Assembly: GCF_026151205.1 (NCBI RefSeq)
Contig: NC_087084.1
Location: 5,511,538 to 5,575,537, forward strand
Length of the DNA stretch: 64,000 nucleotides
Reading direction: 5' to 3'
Source: Bolinopsis microptera
Lineage: Eukaryota; Ctenophora; Tentaculata; Lobata; Bolinopsidae
Below are positions 36,531-46,303 of this stretch, piece after piece (position 1 is the first letter of the stretch; each line of letters opens with the position of its first letter). The notes beneath the pieces were generated by a model, which made no database searches, was not told the origin of the DNA, and saw only the letters and a list, made by a program, of their open reading frames with translations. A program made the position numbers and the translations under genes.

Positions 36531-36719
36531 CTTTTTTCTTTTTTCTAGAGCAAGAATACAGATCGACTAATAGTACAGTATATTGTTTGTTCGGGGACTG
36601 GTTTATTAAAAACCGTTGTCTTAGTGCTTAGAAAACGTATCACATTGTACTACTAATATTGAGACCCCTCGGAATACAGAGCCTCAGATAAGAAAGTACA
36701 TGTCCGGTATATAATATAT

Positions 36720-37750
36720 ATAATGATTACTCAAGCTTACCTGGGGACCTCAGGCTATCATGTTAATAAACATTGTAGGTTTACAACCTACCAGGACGCG
36801 CGCCGAGTTGGACTCATCCAATATATGGAACAGATATTTTACGAGTATCACCCGTTAAAATAAACATAGCGAATAGAGATTAGGCGGAATGACAGGTTGA
36901 TTCACGATGTCAATCCTTCGCATCTCGCCGATCTGCATGGTTGCGAGAAGCATTATTTGATGCGCGCGCGACCCAGTAGTGCATCGCGCTACAAAATGAC
37001 AGGCTGAGCGCGGTCCAGTAAACTCAAGCTCCAAATTAAAAAGCTTTGTGCGCGGCGGGTCATACAACGTATGACAAAACTTTATTATATTACTTTAGCT
37101 TTATATATATTGACGAGATCGTTGCTTTGTTAATTCGCAGAGCAACGATCTGAAAGTATTGGAAGTATTGGAGGACTTCGCCGCTTCAACACGCCGCGCG
37201 AACTAGCGCAGCATTCTTACTTCGCATCGTCGATCGTTGCTTTGCTTCGCAAAGCAACGATCTCGATGGGTTGACATCGTCAATGGTCAACCAATATCAC
37301 TTGTAGGTTTTTAACGGGTGATACTCGTAAAATATTTGTTCCATATGCACGGTCCTGTTTAGACCATTGTTAATGATTTGGCCCGGCGCGCGCTACTTCG
37401 TAGCTCTTGCCATCACATTTCGAGAAAAAAGCGGCGCGCGCTACTTCGAAGAAATTTAGACGAGTATGGAGTGACATCCGTATGGAGTGACATCCGTCAA
37501 GTAAAGGTCCTGTTTTGACCATTGTCAATGGTCTGGCCCGGCGCGCGCTACTTCGTAGCACTTTACAGGAGGGGCTAAGTGCAAAGAAACTGCTGCTAAC
37601 TGTTACTGGACCGCGCTCAGCCTGTCATTCTGCCGAATCTCTATGTTTATTAACATGAAGCCTAAGATCCCCAAGTAATAACAGTCGAGTGTAAAATGAT
37701 TAATCATCATCCGTCGACGAGTCCAACTCGGCGGGCGTCTTGATAGGCCG
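36720..37750. repeat. Nested inverted repeats, CpG-rich (left part of cluster)
   Basis: Outer arms: CTGGGGACCTCAGGC followed by TATCATGTTAATAAACA near 36740-36773 pairs with the stretch at about 37641-37676. GCGCGCCGAGTTGGACTC near 36799 pairs with GAGTCCAACTCGGCGGGCG near 37719. An inner element at 36823-37346 has 38-bp inverted ends (ATATGGAACAGATATTTTAC continuing GAGTATCACCCGTTAAA). Inside it lies a short stem of ATCGTTGCTTTG and CAAAGCAACGAT. Repeated phrases include GGCGCGCGCTACTTCG and GACCATTGTTAATG. There is no coding frame. Confidence 0.7.
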
Positions 37751-39645
37751 TTATAAACATACAACAGTGTATGAAATCAATGCAATTGTTCAATATTTGG
37801 TCATCACGACTTTAGTTTACCCAGCAAACCTTACTGGCTGGGCGAATTACTACAAGAGGTGATCGCGTCTTCACAGCATGTTCGAGCTCGCGCACGCTTA
37901 CTGGGCCGCGCTCAGCCTGTCATTCCGCCGAATCTTTAATTGACGATTTCAATTCATGGCAGCTCGGCGCGGCACAGTAGCGCATCTCGCCGATCTAGCT
38001 GTGAGAAGCCTCGTTGAGAGCGCGGCGCGGCACAGTAACGCATCGCGCTACAAGCCGAATCTCTATTAGGGAGTGCACGATAAAAAATAAACTTGCTCGG
38101 ATTTTCAAAATTTTTGTACCATTGTTTTCTAGAGACTGTGAGAATTTTCACAGTACCAAATTTGTTATACCTTTTTGGAATGATCATATCAGTGAGTTTC
38201 GCCTATGTGCCATATTTGATGGTGCGCGGCTTTAGCAAGCAAAATTAGGTGTAAAAGTCGCGTAATTTGGCGAAATTCGTTGATTTTTGTCGTATTATTC
38301 TGTCATATCTTTGGTTCCTGAGCATGAATCATGCTGAAAATTTGTCAGAACCTTCTAATCATACTTAACTACCGAACCTAATATAGTTTGAAGAGATTGG
38401 TTCTGATTAAGAGGTCTAAAAATGATAAAATAGGTATAAATTCGTTGATAACTCAAATTCTGACCATCGAAATTGCTCAAACTAAATTAGGTTCAGTAGA
38501 ACATAAGTGTTTACGTAAGCTGACCAAATTTCAAAAAAATTGTTATATGGGAAGTATTATAACTTTTTGATTGTTTCCGAAATAATGTGCTGGCCGAAAT
38601 ACGAGCTAAAAACCATTAAATGGTCAGCGCGCGCGTCTTACAGTCGATGGCGCACTGCCTATCTCTATTATTATGTTTATGAACATAATTGCCTGAGGTC
38701 CCCAGGTAAGCGCACGCTCGTCGCTCGTCGCTCGTAAGTTTATTGCACGCTTCAATGCAAACATTCCAAGAATGTGATTGCATCAGTGCATCACGTAATA
38801 CAATTCAGCCATGAATCAGAGGACAAAAATCTGCAAAGTTAAAGTTGCGCACTATTATAAGGCCCAAAATTTAAAATCAAAAATAAAACTTTTTGGGATA
38901 ACTCAAAAGTTATTTTTACAAGGCGAACATTTTGCAAAAAACCGGAAGTCTCTATATCTCTTTTACTTTAGAAGTTAGGCCCTAGCCGGTAAGCTAGGTT
39001 TCCTGGGAATGGATCAGTACGCTTGAATTTGAAAAATTCATTACTTTTGAGTTTCGATTATACATCGTGCAGCACAAATTGGTTCATGAACAATGTTATA
39101 TAAAAATTTCCTCCTTATTGCTTATCTTAATTGACCATTGTTAATGATCAGACCCGGCGCGCGCTACATTTCGAGAAGAAAGCGGCGCGCGCTACTTCGA
39201 AGAAATTTAGACGAGCAACATCCGTCAATTATCTTGACAGTTAACCGATTATCCGGGAAACGCCTAATTTTCATTTAATTTTAAAAATTTACAACTTGGC
39301 AGCTTTAGTTACAATTTAACTACAATTTAACATTGAATCAAATGTAACCCCACTAGACTCTTGATTACTAACCTTTAATTGGTATTGTAGTCAATTTAAC
39401 CCAAAATGAACAAAAAAACTGCACTGACAAAGAATATACAAAATAAGAAAATAAAAGAACTTAGAAATTATCGGAATTCCTTTTTCCTTCTTAAAAATAA
39501 TCAAACCACTCCCCGGCCAGTACCTCGCTTAGATCAAAGGTTTGTAGCGCGATGCACTACTGGGTCGCGCGCGCGCATCCAATAATGCTTCTCGCAACCA
39601 CGTATGCAGATCGGCGAGATGCGAAGGCTTGACATCGTGAATCAA
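36897..39645. repeat. Inverted pair of about 100-bp CpG-rich arms 2.5 kb apart
   Basis: Bases 36897-36995 read TTGATTCACGATGTCAATCC and on to CATCGCGCTACAAA. The reverse complement of 39541-39645 matches them nearly base for base, including the GCGCGCGCGACCCAGTAGTG core. Between the arms, similar blocks recur near 37405-37445, 37530-37560, 37900-38055 and 39150-39215. No transposase was seen. This may be a foldback-type element or clustered MITEs of one family. Confidence 0.65.
38240..39140. other. Non-coding stretch between CpG-rich repeat blocks
   Basis: AT-rich sequence without a supported gene. Near 38665-38705 it carries another inverted copy of the ATTATGTTTATGAACATAAT / CTGAGGTCCCCAGGTAAGC block seen at 36740. 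Confidence 0.45.
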
Positions 39646-39958
39646 ATCAAAGGTGCTCTCACCGCCCCGGCCCAGTAAGTTTTTAAAAGCGGTCCCACTG
39701 TTCGATATTGTCAATAACACGCAAATCAAGAACTATAGATCCGACGACGTTTGTGACAAGTATCTGACAAGATTCGAACTCTAGTTCACCAACTTAAGTT
39801 CGCCAGAAATCAACCCTGTCGAACTTTAATGTGCTTTCATAATTTCCTACAATTAAATTTTGACTGTATTTCATTTATATGCTTCATATCTACGTCCTTA
39901 GCATTTTATTCTATGAACAGTTCTTGACTGACTTGAATGACGAATGTCCTGCCCAGCA

Positions 39959-40117
39959 CAGGGTCAAAAGAAAATCGCGATTATTTTGCCCAAAAATCGC
40001 GATACCGCGATTTTTAACAGACTATACTGCATGATACATAAGACTATACATAAAATTTGTCGCAAATAATGGGAAAAATCGCGATTCCGCACATGCCGCG
40101 ATTTCCTTTTGTCCCTG
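39959..40117. mobile_element. 159-bp MITE with CAGGG(T/A)CAAAAG ends
   Basis: The left end CAGGGTCAAAAGAAAATCGC and the right end (minus strand) CAGGGACAAAAGGAAATCGC are inverted repeats of about 22 bp. The flanks GCCCAGCA (39951-39958) and GCCCCAGC (40118-40125) resemble a decayed 8-bp target-site duplication, as in hAT elements. Confidence 0.65.
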
Positions 40118-40154
40118 GCCCCAGCAGATTGAAGCTTCTTAAATTATTTGTATT

Positions 40155-40245
40155 CTTACAATAACGTGGCGTCATCAAAACAGTAACGAACGTGACATCA
40201 TCATAACAATAACGTGACGTCATCATAACAATAATGTGACCACTC
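40155..40245. repeat. Short repeat with CRE-like TGACGTCA motifs
   Basis: Three to four copies of AATAACGTGACGTCATCATA followed by AC, with variants GTGGCGTCATC and GTGACATCATC. Confidence 0.7.
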
Positions 40246-40759
40246 ATAGTTCACTGAGGAACTGATGCAGTTCTTCCTCTTTCTGGAAAGCTGATGTTTT
40301 GAAAAACTTATCTCTTACAGTTACAATGTACAACTTCAAGTTTAACCACGCTTTACTTCAGTTGTTCCTGAAAAAAACTGGTTTACAATTGCAATAAATA
40401 TAAAATATACGTATTAAACAAATATATCGAATAAGCCATGAACTGTATCATATTTACCTTTTCTTGATTTTTGTTATCTAAAGGTGATTATCCTTGAGAA
40501 ATAAATGGAATATTCCATTAATTTTAATTATTCTGGGATGAAGAAATTAATTCAATAAAAACACGTGCTGTTAGAAATTGAGAAAAATCCAATAAGAAGA
40601 TGCCAAATCCTTATCAATCACTGACAATATGTATATTACAAGTCAATAATGAACAAATTATCTATACGGAAACTGTTTAATTAGATCTCGGACAGTCTGT
40701 GAAATGAATTTCTGGGTCTGCTGTGCGATAAAGAACATGCTCCCTTACTGTTACCAATA

Positions 40760-41035
40760 GTCTCAATTCTAGAGTTCATGTTAACGACATGTTATAAAAT
40801 TGTCTGCTGCTGATAAATTCGCAGAGCTTTAGATTTGGAACCAAGTTATTTAAATTGGTCATAAACTTATCCGTATTCTGCAACCATTTAATCTGTTTGG
40901 TATTTGCTCAGCGCATGATCTGTCCAAGTTTATACTTTAAGCACGATTACAATCCTCGTTGTATTTACCGTTATACCGTTTATTAGCGCTGATATTCCTT
41001 AAAGTAACACGAGTCCCCAAATAAAAGAAGCAGAA
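40760..41035 (+). promoter_or_regulatory. BPI-1 upstream region, conserved in all three units
   Basis: The block starts GTCTCAATTCTAGAGTTCAT and runs to the BPI start codon. It recurs almost unchanged before BPI-2 (45540-45818) and BPI-3 (51354-51633). It marks the left boundary of the duplicated unit and should contain the BPI promoter. A TATACTTTAA lies about 100 bp before the ATG. Promoter activity is inferred from position only. Confidence 0.45.
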
Positions 41036-41191
41036 ATGATCATACAGCTGATGTTGATGACGGTAGTAGCTACCACTTGTAGTACCGCCTTGGTGTCACC
41101 TTTCGACATAGGAGTTATGGGCAAGGTTTCCAAACAGTTCTTACAGGACTTTACGGACGAGGTGGCCGACATAATATCTACACAATTGAAG
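41036..41191 (+). CDS. BPI-like protein 1, exon 1 (signal peptide and N-terminus)
   Basis: An ATG at 41036 opens 52 codons starting MIIQLMLMTVVATTCSTALV. This is a hydrophobic signal peptide with likely cleavage near residue 20. The exon continues SPFDIGVMGKVSKQFLQDFT to DIISTQLK. A short helix of this kind opens the N-terminal barrel of BPI/LBP proteins. The donor is AAG followed by GTAGGG, phase 0. The 173-bp intron begins with a 25-base G run. The start used here replaces the apparent GTG start in exon 2. Confidence 0.88.
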
Positions 41192-41206
41192 GTAGGGATG
41201 GGACTC

Positions 41207-41231
41207 GGGGGGGGGGGGGGGGGGGGGGGGG
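41207..41231 (+). repeat. Poly-G run, 25 bases, intron 1 of BPI-1
   Basis: An uninterrupted run of 25 G lies 15 bases inside the intron. Equivalent runs are 21 G (45990-46010) in unit 2 and 16 G (51805-51820) in unit 3. Confidence 0.95.
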
Positions 41232-41364
41232 TGCTTTGGCTAGAATTGAAGTCGAAATTACATCTGATATATTCGAAATATTATACAAATTCATAACAGT
41301 CTTAGGAAATTATGTGATCATAATGTCATGATCAAGTGATTTTAATATTTGTTAACCCCACCAG

Positions 41365-42831
41365 GAAACATCATTCAGTGGAAGTGACAGTGGAAGTGGG
41401 GGAACATTCAATTATTGGGGAGTGAGAGTAACCTCCCTCTCCCTCAACCCCTCCATCACCCTCCGTAATGATGGCAGTCCCACTAGTGGAACAGGTCAAC
41501 TTGTTGTGGACGCGAGTATGGGAGGGACTATAAGAGCCTCAGGGAGCTGGAAGTACAACAAGAGGTCCTGGTGGTACTCCGTGACACTTGATGGAGGAGT
41601 TCACGTTAGTTCAAATGGGTTTAGTATCTCAAACAGGGTCAATCTTGGGGTGAAGTCGAACGGAAAAGTTGGGTTCTCACATGACTCGGGTTCTTGTAGG
41701 TCGAGTATGGGATCTCTCGACATTAACATTACAGGTTCCTGGTACAGCTGGATTCTTAACATGATTGTGTGGATCTTTGAAGATGATCTGAAGGGAGATT
41801 TGGAGGAAGTTGCTTGTGAGAAAGCAAATGAAGTGTTGGGTGAAGCTGCAGTTAACTTCGACAATGCAATGTTCAACCAGGACTTTTCGTTGCCATTGCA
41901 ATCAGGAGGAGAACTGAAAGTGGACCTTAACCCATCAGTAATAACAGGGGGACCTAGCTGTGCTGTTATCTCTACACCCGCAGTTATAGAACTGACAGGA
42001 GTACCAGACACCACACAAATTGTCACACCTCCCTTTATCCACATCCCTGCCACCGAGGAACCAGCTAGAAAGAAGAGACAGGCTAGAGACTGGTGTGGAG
42101 TGGTTCCAGGTCCTAACAGTGGGGTCTCCATCATCCTCACGAAGGACCTCATCTCTAGAGGTATCCAGAATCTACACCACTTCGACTTACTCAAGTTTTC
42201 CTTGGTAGAGACAGGCACTGAGGGGAGTAGAACGACTTTCGATGTGTTGCGCAATGGCCAGCGTATAGATACAGTGAGTGTAGAGTTCCCTGAAAACGAG
42301 GGACGGATCCTGGCTGGATTTAACAGGAAGACCGTGAAGATCAGCAGCACTGAACTCCCGGAAGTAAGCATCACCGACAACGGTATCTCCGTATTGGTTC
42401 ACCTCAGAGCACGGGTCACTCTGAGTAGTGATGACCCAAAACTTGAGATTAGAACGGAGTTCGAGTCCCTGACTAATTGGATAGGAACAATGAGGATGGT
42501 AAAGAAGGACGGGGGATACTCGCTAGTCCCCAACGTGACAGCAAATGTAGATATATGGACTGGGAAACTCTACATTGGAGCGGAGATGGGCGGAATGACG
42601 ATGTCCGAACAAAGGAGACTGGAAGAAGATAACTTGATACTGGAGGGGATCGAGAGTCTCCTCAACTCGGTGCTGGAGGAGAAACTGGCGAGGGTGCTGG
42701 AGGACGATTTGCAGAGTGGGATCCCTCTAAACATCCCTGAGGAGTATATGACAGTGGGGAGGGCGGATATCAGTTACAGGGAGGATTATATCATCGTATC
42801 TGCTGATGATATCACCATCAACCTTCAGTAG
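41365..42831 (+). CDS. BPI-like protein 1, exon 2
   Basis: The exon starts at GAA after acceptor CCCCACCAG and runs 488 codons plus stop, giving a 540-residue protein with exon 1. The N-terminal barrel has the BPI-type order: GT(I)RASGSW, VNLGVKSNGKVGFS, DSGSCRSSMGSLDINI, then a Cys in EEVACEKANEV. These two Cys match the conserved BPI/LBP disulfide. A basic site (PARKKRQARDW) of furin type lies between the two barrels, near residue 287. The C-terminal half has WTGKLYIGAEM and ends DDITINLQ. Human BPI is 487 residues, binds LPS and damages Gram-negative bacteria. Copy 1 has a 7-residue insert (NDGSPTS) that the other copies lack. The role is inferred from the fold. Confidence 0.87.
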   Translation, partial: ETSFSGSDSGSGGTFNYWGVRVTSLSLNPSITLRNDGSPTSGTGQLVVDASMGGTIRASGSWKYNKRSWWYSVTLDGGVHVSSNGFSISNRVNLGVKSNGKVGFSHDSGSCRSSMGSLDINITGSWYSWILNMIVWIFEDDLKGDLEEVACEKANEVLGEAAVNFDNAMFNQDFSLPLQSGGELKVDLNPSVITGGPSCAVISTPAVIELTGVPDTTQIVTPPFIHIPATEEPARKKRQARDWCGVVPGPNSGVSIILTKDLISRGIQNLHHFDLLKFSLVETGTEGSRTTFDVLRNGQRIDTVSVEFPENEGRILAGFNRKTVKISSTELPEVSITDNGISVLVHLRARVTLSSDDPKLEIRTEFESLTNWIGTMRMVKKDGGYSLVPNVTANVDIWTGKLYIGAEMGGMTMSEQRRLEEDNLILEGIESLLNSVLEEKLARVLEDDLQSGIPLNIPEEYMTVGRADISYREDYIIVSADDITINLQ

Positions 42832-43903
42832 AAAACGGGACGCAAGAAAATGGAGATTACTAGTTTGAGGACTTATGAACTGATCAGTTAGGGTCCGATA
42901 TCAAACATTACAGTTATCCGGACATAACTAGACTGAACTAAGTGATTTTTCTAGAGTACTACTTAATAGAATGAATTTAAATATAAGTGGTGATTCATCA
43001 TTAATGGTTTTTGAATTTTGAGCTGGAATAAAATAACTTCAGCGTTTATTTCTTTAAATTTCATGCAATTAAAGTTTCCGGAATGTATCCTTGAAAAAAG
43101 TTGATTATTTTGCTTAAAAGAAAGTCGAAGTTCTGGTAAGGGGTGCATTTCATTATGTATCTCTACTATAATTCAGAGAATTGTTTTTGTTGTTTGTACG
43201 ACCGCCCACGTGCAAATTAGATGAAAAATAGGAATTTAGGTAACAACCAAAAGGTTCCATAGCAACGGTGTTTTAATGCACACATGCACATGCAAAGATT
43301 GTTTTAACGTCATTTTGATCGGTTTTGTGGTAATTACGTTGTGTTTAAAGTGTTTTATATTTAAATCGGCTGTATCTTCGGTTGAGATGGATATTTTTTG
43401 ATGCGATTAAAACTTTCTTTCAAAGAATACTACTAGCTTCGTGCCTGTTACCACGGGCTTTCTAGTCCCATATAATGTAATTTCGTTCCACTGTCCTGAT
43501 GTTGCACTAAAAAGCTAAAATATGGATTTTCCGTACTGCAATCTGTATTTAAAACTGATGAAGATTCAACGTGATCTTTCATATTATGAGCATTCTATCG
43601 TGCCAGGTCTCCCAACTTAATCTTGTTTTATAAGAAAAAGCCACCTACAGATCAAGAATCCGTCCTAACCATTACCTATAATGTGATTCTGAATTTCGAG
43701 TTTCGAGTTTCGAGTTTCAGGAGCCACGTATTTTCGCATAATACTCACACAGTAAATCAATCGCAATTCACAACGTAGCCTTCATTTCTTATCACTAACA
43801 TCATCTGACGTTTTAAGGCCATTCCTTTGTTATTTTTTACTTTCACAGCTACATATTTCCCATAATATTAATCCGAAGACTGTTATAAGAGCGAACTCTA
43901 AAG
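42832..43903 (+). promoter_or_regulatory. BPI-1 3' UTR and spacer before pentraxin 1
   Basis: An AATAAA at 43027-43032, about 195 bp after the BPI stop, is a plausible polyadenylation signal. The rest (GCCCACGTGC near 43204; TTTCGAG repeated three times near 43698) is nearly identical in unit 2 (49114-50172) and would contain the pentraxin promoter. No coding potential was seen. Confidence 0.45.
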
Positions 43904-45010
43904 ATGAAATTGTCCTGTCAAGTGATGATCCTGACTGTCCTGATAATATCTACTACTGCAGATGACAAATCCTACAAGGTACTCAAGTTTGGGAGCACTA
44001 TGGGAGATTTTATCAAGTTTAAACCCAACATGCAACCCTTCTCCGGAGCGTTTTCAGTGTGTTCTTGGATAAGGAAATTAAGAGTTGGACCCGGCCCAAC
44101 CTGGTTCTCGTACGCAATTAGCAATTCAAATCACAACGAGATTTTCATTGAGGATGACGGAGCCGAAAACATCATATTCTATAGTTATAACAAAAATGTA
44201 AAAAGTCAGGCTGGTGTTGCAGTAGGAGAGTGGTTTCATTATTGTTTATGTTGGAGTCTTGCTTCCCTGACAGCCACAATTCACCACAACGGCAGACAAA
44301 CAGGTTCCTTCTCAACTCCTTCAGGAAGGAGACTGACTGCAGATGGATATCTTGTTTTGGGGCAAGATCAGGATTCTTACGGTGGATCATTTCAATCCAG
44401 TCAAGCTTTCGGTGGTGAACTTTACAAGTTAAACGTCTTTTCCACGAAGCTGAGTTCATCTGAAGTGAGCAAACTGTAATCTGCAGGACGTTGCTCTGAT
44501 ATTGAGAATAAACTCGATGAAACTCGTAAGCTAAAGTGGGAACAAATTCTGCAGCAATCAAGAACTGGTGATGTGGGTGAAATTATCGAAACATGTGCAC
44601 TTGAAAAGAAGCTCCAGTTTGTAGAAGGGGAACTGTTGAAGAAGTCATCTGAGCTTGATGAGGTTAGAGCTAAATTTGAGCAAACTACAGACCAGCTTTC
44701 TAACACAGTTACACAGCTGAACCAGACAGAGACACAGTTGAACAAAACGGAGACAAAGCTGAACCAAAAAGAAGTGCAACTAAAGGTAATGAGGGAACAA
44801 TTGTATGCAGTCACTAGTAAACTTATCTTAGTGCCGGTACTAGCTTGTACCACAGGGCTATTAATGGTAGTCTCTATTGCTCTGGGCTTGCTGTTCTGCT
44901 GTGAGAGAAGGAAGGGAAAGAAAGAAGATAAGGGACTTCGGAAGGTTGCCTATAATGCTTCAAGTGGAGTGCACCTGGGTGGAGAAGAGGGGAGTTCTCC
45001 TAGTATTTAA
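43904..45010 (+). pseudogene. Pentraxin-like protein 1, interrupted by a nonsense codon (or secreted short form)
   Basis: This single-exon gene is collinear with the intact copy at 50173-51279. It has the signal peptide MKLSCQVMILTVLIISTTAD and a full pentraxin domain. Codon 192, a Tyr (TAC) in the other copy, is TAA at 44477-44479, leaving a 191-residue product. The break falls right after the last pentraxin strand (RLSSSEVSKL in the intact copy). The lost part is the coiled coil, transmembrane helix and tail. The downstream frame remains open to the same end (TAA 45008-45010), so the mutation is young. The short product could still be a secreted pentraxin, or the gene may be dying. Expression evidence would be needed to choose between these. 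Confidence 0.8.
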
Positions 45011-45014
45011 TAAA
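45009..45014 (+). terminator. AATAAA overlapping the pentraxin 1 stop codon
   Basis: The canonical polyadenylation signal begins within the TAA stop codon. The same arrangement is seen in pentraxin 2 (51278-51283). If used, the 3' UTR would be very short. Confidence 0.5.
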
Positions 45015-45084
45015 ACCAGTTCTTTGTAGTGATTTTAATTGTTTAAAACGGGGATAAGTATGGTATATATTGTATTATTATGTA

Positions 45085-45537
45085 CCTTAGTTCCCAAAAA
45101 TTTGTGTGCCATTATATTGAGCACAATTTATTTGAGCCCGAAAAATTTGGGCAAAAAATTTGAACTCATTTGGGCGACCGAAAATTTGGGCACAAATTCT
45201 TCGAAAAATGAACGATTTTCCACTAAAATTTCAGTTAGATATTTGCCTTAGTTCATTATTATTCCTTATTATTCCAGTCATTTTGCTTTCAATCCTTTTT
45301 ACTTGGTCAAGCCATGAATGACAGATTAGAAAACTAAAATTTTAAATATTATTTCACTTGAATATGAAGAAAAAGCCATCTTTCTATAGATTTCAGGGCC
45401 ACAGGCCAAATGCCAAAAGTTTGGTTAGCAAAAAATTTAGCAGACGGAAAAGATTTATGCTATTAATTTGGTCTGCAAAAAATTTGGGCGAGAGGCCCGC
45501 TCAAATTTTTTGTCGCCCAAATTTTTGGGAATTAAGG
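45085..45537. mobile_element. 453-bp MITE with TA target-site duplication
   Basis: The ends are CCTTAGTTCCCAAAAATTTG and, inverted, CCTTAATTCCCAAAAATTTG. TA flanks both sides (45083-45084 and 45538-45539). Unit 2 shows the empty site, TTATGTAGTCTCAA at about 51348-51360, so the insertion boundaries are exact. The interior repeats AAATTTGGGC/GCCCAAATTT many times, and there is no transposase. The TA duplication suggests Tc1/mariner-type mobilisation. Confidence 0.85.
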
Positions 45538-45539
45538 TA

Positions 45540-45818
45540 GTCTCAATTTTAGAGTTCATGTAACGACATGTTATAAATTTTTCTGCTGCTGATAAATTCG
45601 CAGAGCTTTAGATTTGCAGAACCAAGTTACTTAAATTGGTCATAAACTTATCCGTATTCTGCAACCATTTAATCTGTTTGGTATTTGCTCAGCGCATGAT
45701 CATTGATCTGTCCAAGTTTATACTTTAAGCACGATTACAATCCTCGTTGTATTTACCGTTATACCCTTTATTAGCGCTGATATTCCTTAAAATAACACGA
45801 GTCCCGAAAGAAGCAGAA
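45540..45818 (+). promoter_or_regulatory. BPI-2 upstream region
   Basis: Counterpart of the block before BPI-1, beginning GTCTCAATTTTAGAG. It marks the left edge of unit 2. Its close match in all three units is consistent with a shared promoter. Confidence 0.45.
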
Positions 45819-45974
45819 ATGATCATACAGCTGATGTTGATGACGGTAGTAGCTACCACTTGTAGTACCGCCTTGGTGTCACCTTTCGACAAGGGAGTTA
45901 TGGGCAAGGTTTCCAAACAGTTCTTACAGGACTTTACGGACGAGGTGGCCGACAGAATATCTACACAATTGAAG
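45819..45974 (+). CDS. BPI-like protein 2, exon 1
   Basis: The exon is 156 nt and encodes 52 residues. The same signal peptide as copy 1 is followed by SPFDKGVMGKVSKQFLQDFT and DRISTQLK. The donor is AAG followed by GTAAGG, a better consensus than copy 1's GTAGGG. The exon joins exon 2 across a 1,693-bp intron that is enlarged by an inserted inverted-repeat element and a partial duplication. Confidence 0.88.
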
Positions 45975-46010
45975 GTAAGGCTGGGACTCGGGGGGGGGGG
46001 GGGGGGGGGG

Positions 46011-46303
46011 TTGCTTCGGCCCCCAAGTCGAAATTACATCTAGTACAGAGAAATCCGTCTGAAAAACACACAAAGCTTACAAAGGATTTTTGACGTTTTT
46101 GAGTACTAACAGGTGTCTTAAGGCCACTTTTTGCCACTTCACCACTTTTTACCACCTTTCTTGTTTGTCAAATATCTTTGACTTTAGTTGTGAACATCGT
46201 AAAAAGTTGCGAATTAATCGAGGGTGTTCATATTATCAGGAAGGAAAAGTTAACTAATTAGCGAAAAATTTGCTTTGGCTAGAATTAAAGTCGAAATTAC
46301 ATC
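46011..46303. repeat. Partial tandem duplication of intron flank and element end
   Basis: The stretch GTCGAAATTACATCTAGTAC plus about 240 bp of the element's left end is repeated before the complete copy that starts at 46304. Unit 3 has the same arrangement (51821-52113), so it predates the unit 2/3 duplication. Confidence 0.75.

Noticed and set aside
41601-42380. 259-residue open frame on the minus strand across BPI-1 exon 2 (and its counterparts in BPI-2 and BPI-3)
   Set aside because: It is antisense to a clear coding exon, has no recognisable domain, and persists only because the sense exon is conserved.
41422-42831. BPI exon 2 read as a stand-alone 469-residue gene starting at GTG
   Set aside because: The frame is open further upstream to a good acceptor at 41364, and a signal-peptide exon with a matching phase lies before it in all three units.
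44172-44853. Minus-strand frames of 129 and 143 residues opposite the pentraxin genes
   Set aside because: They are antisense shadows. The Ser/Thr-rich protein is the complement of the coiled-coil coding region.
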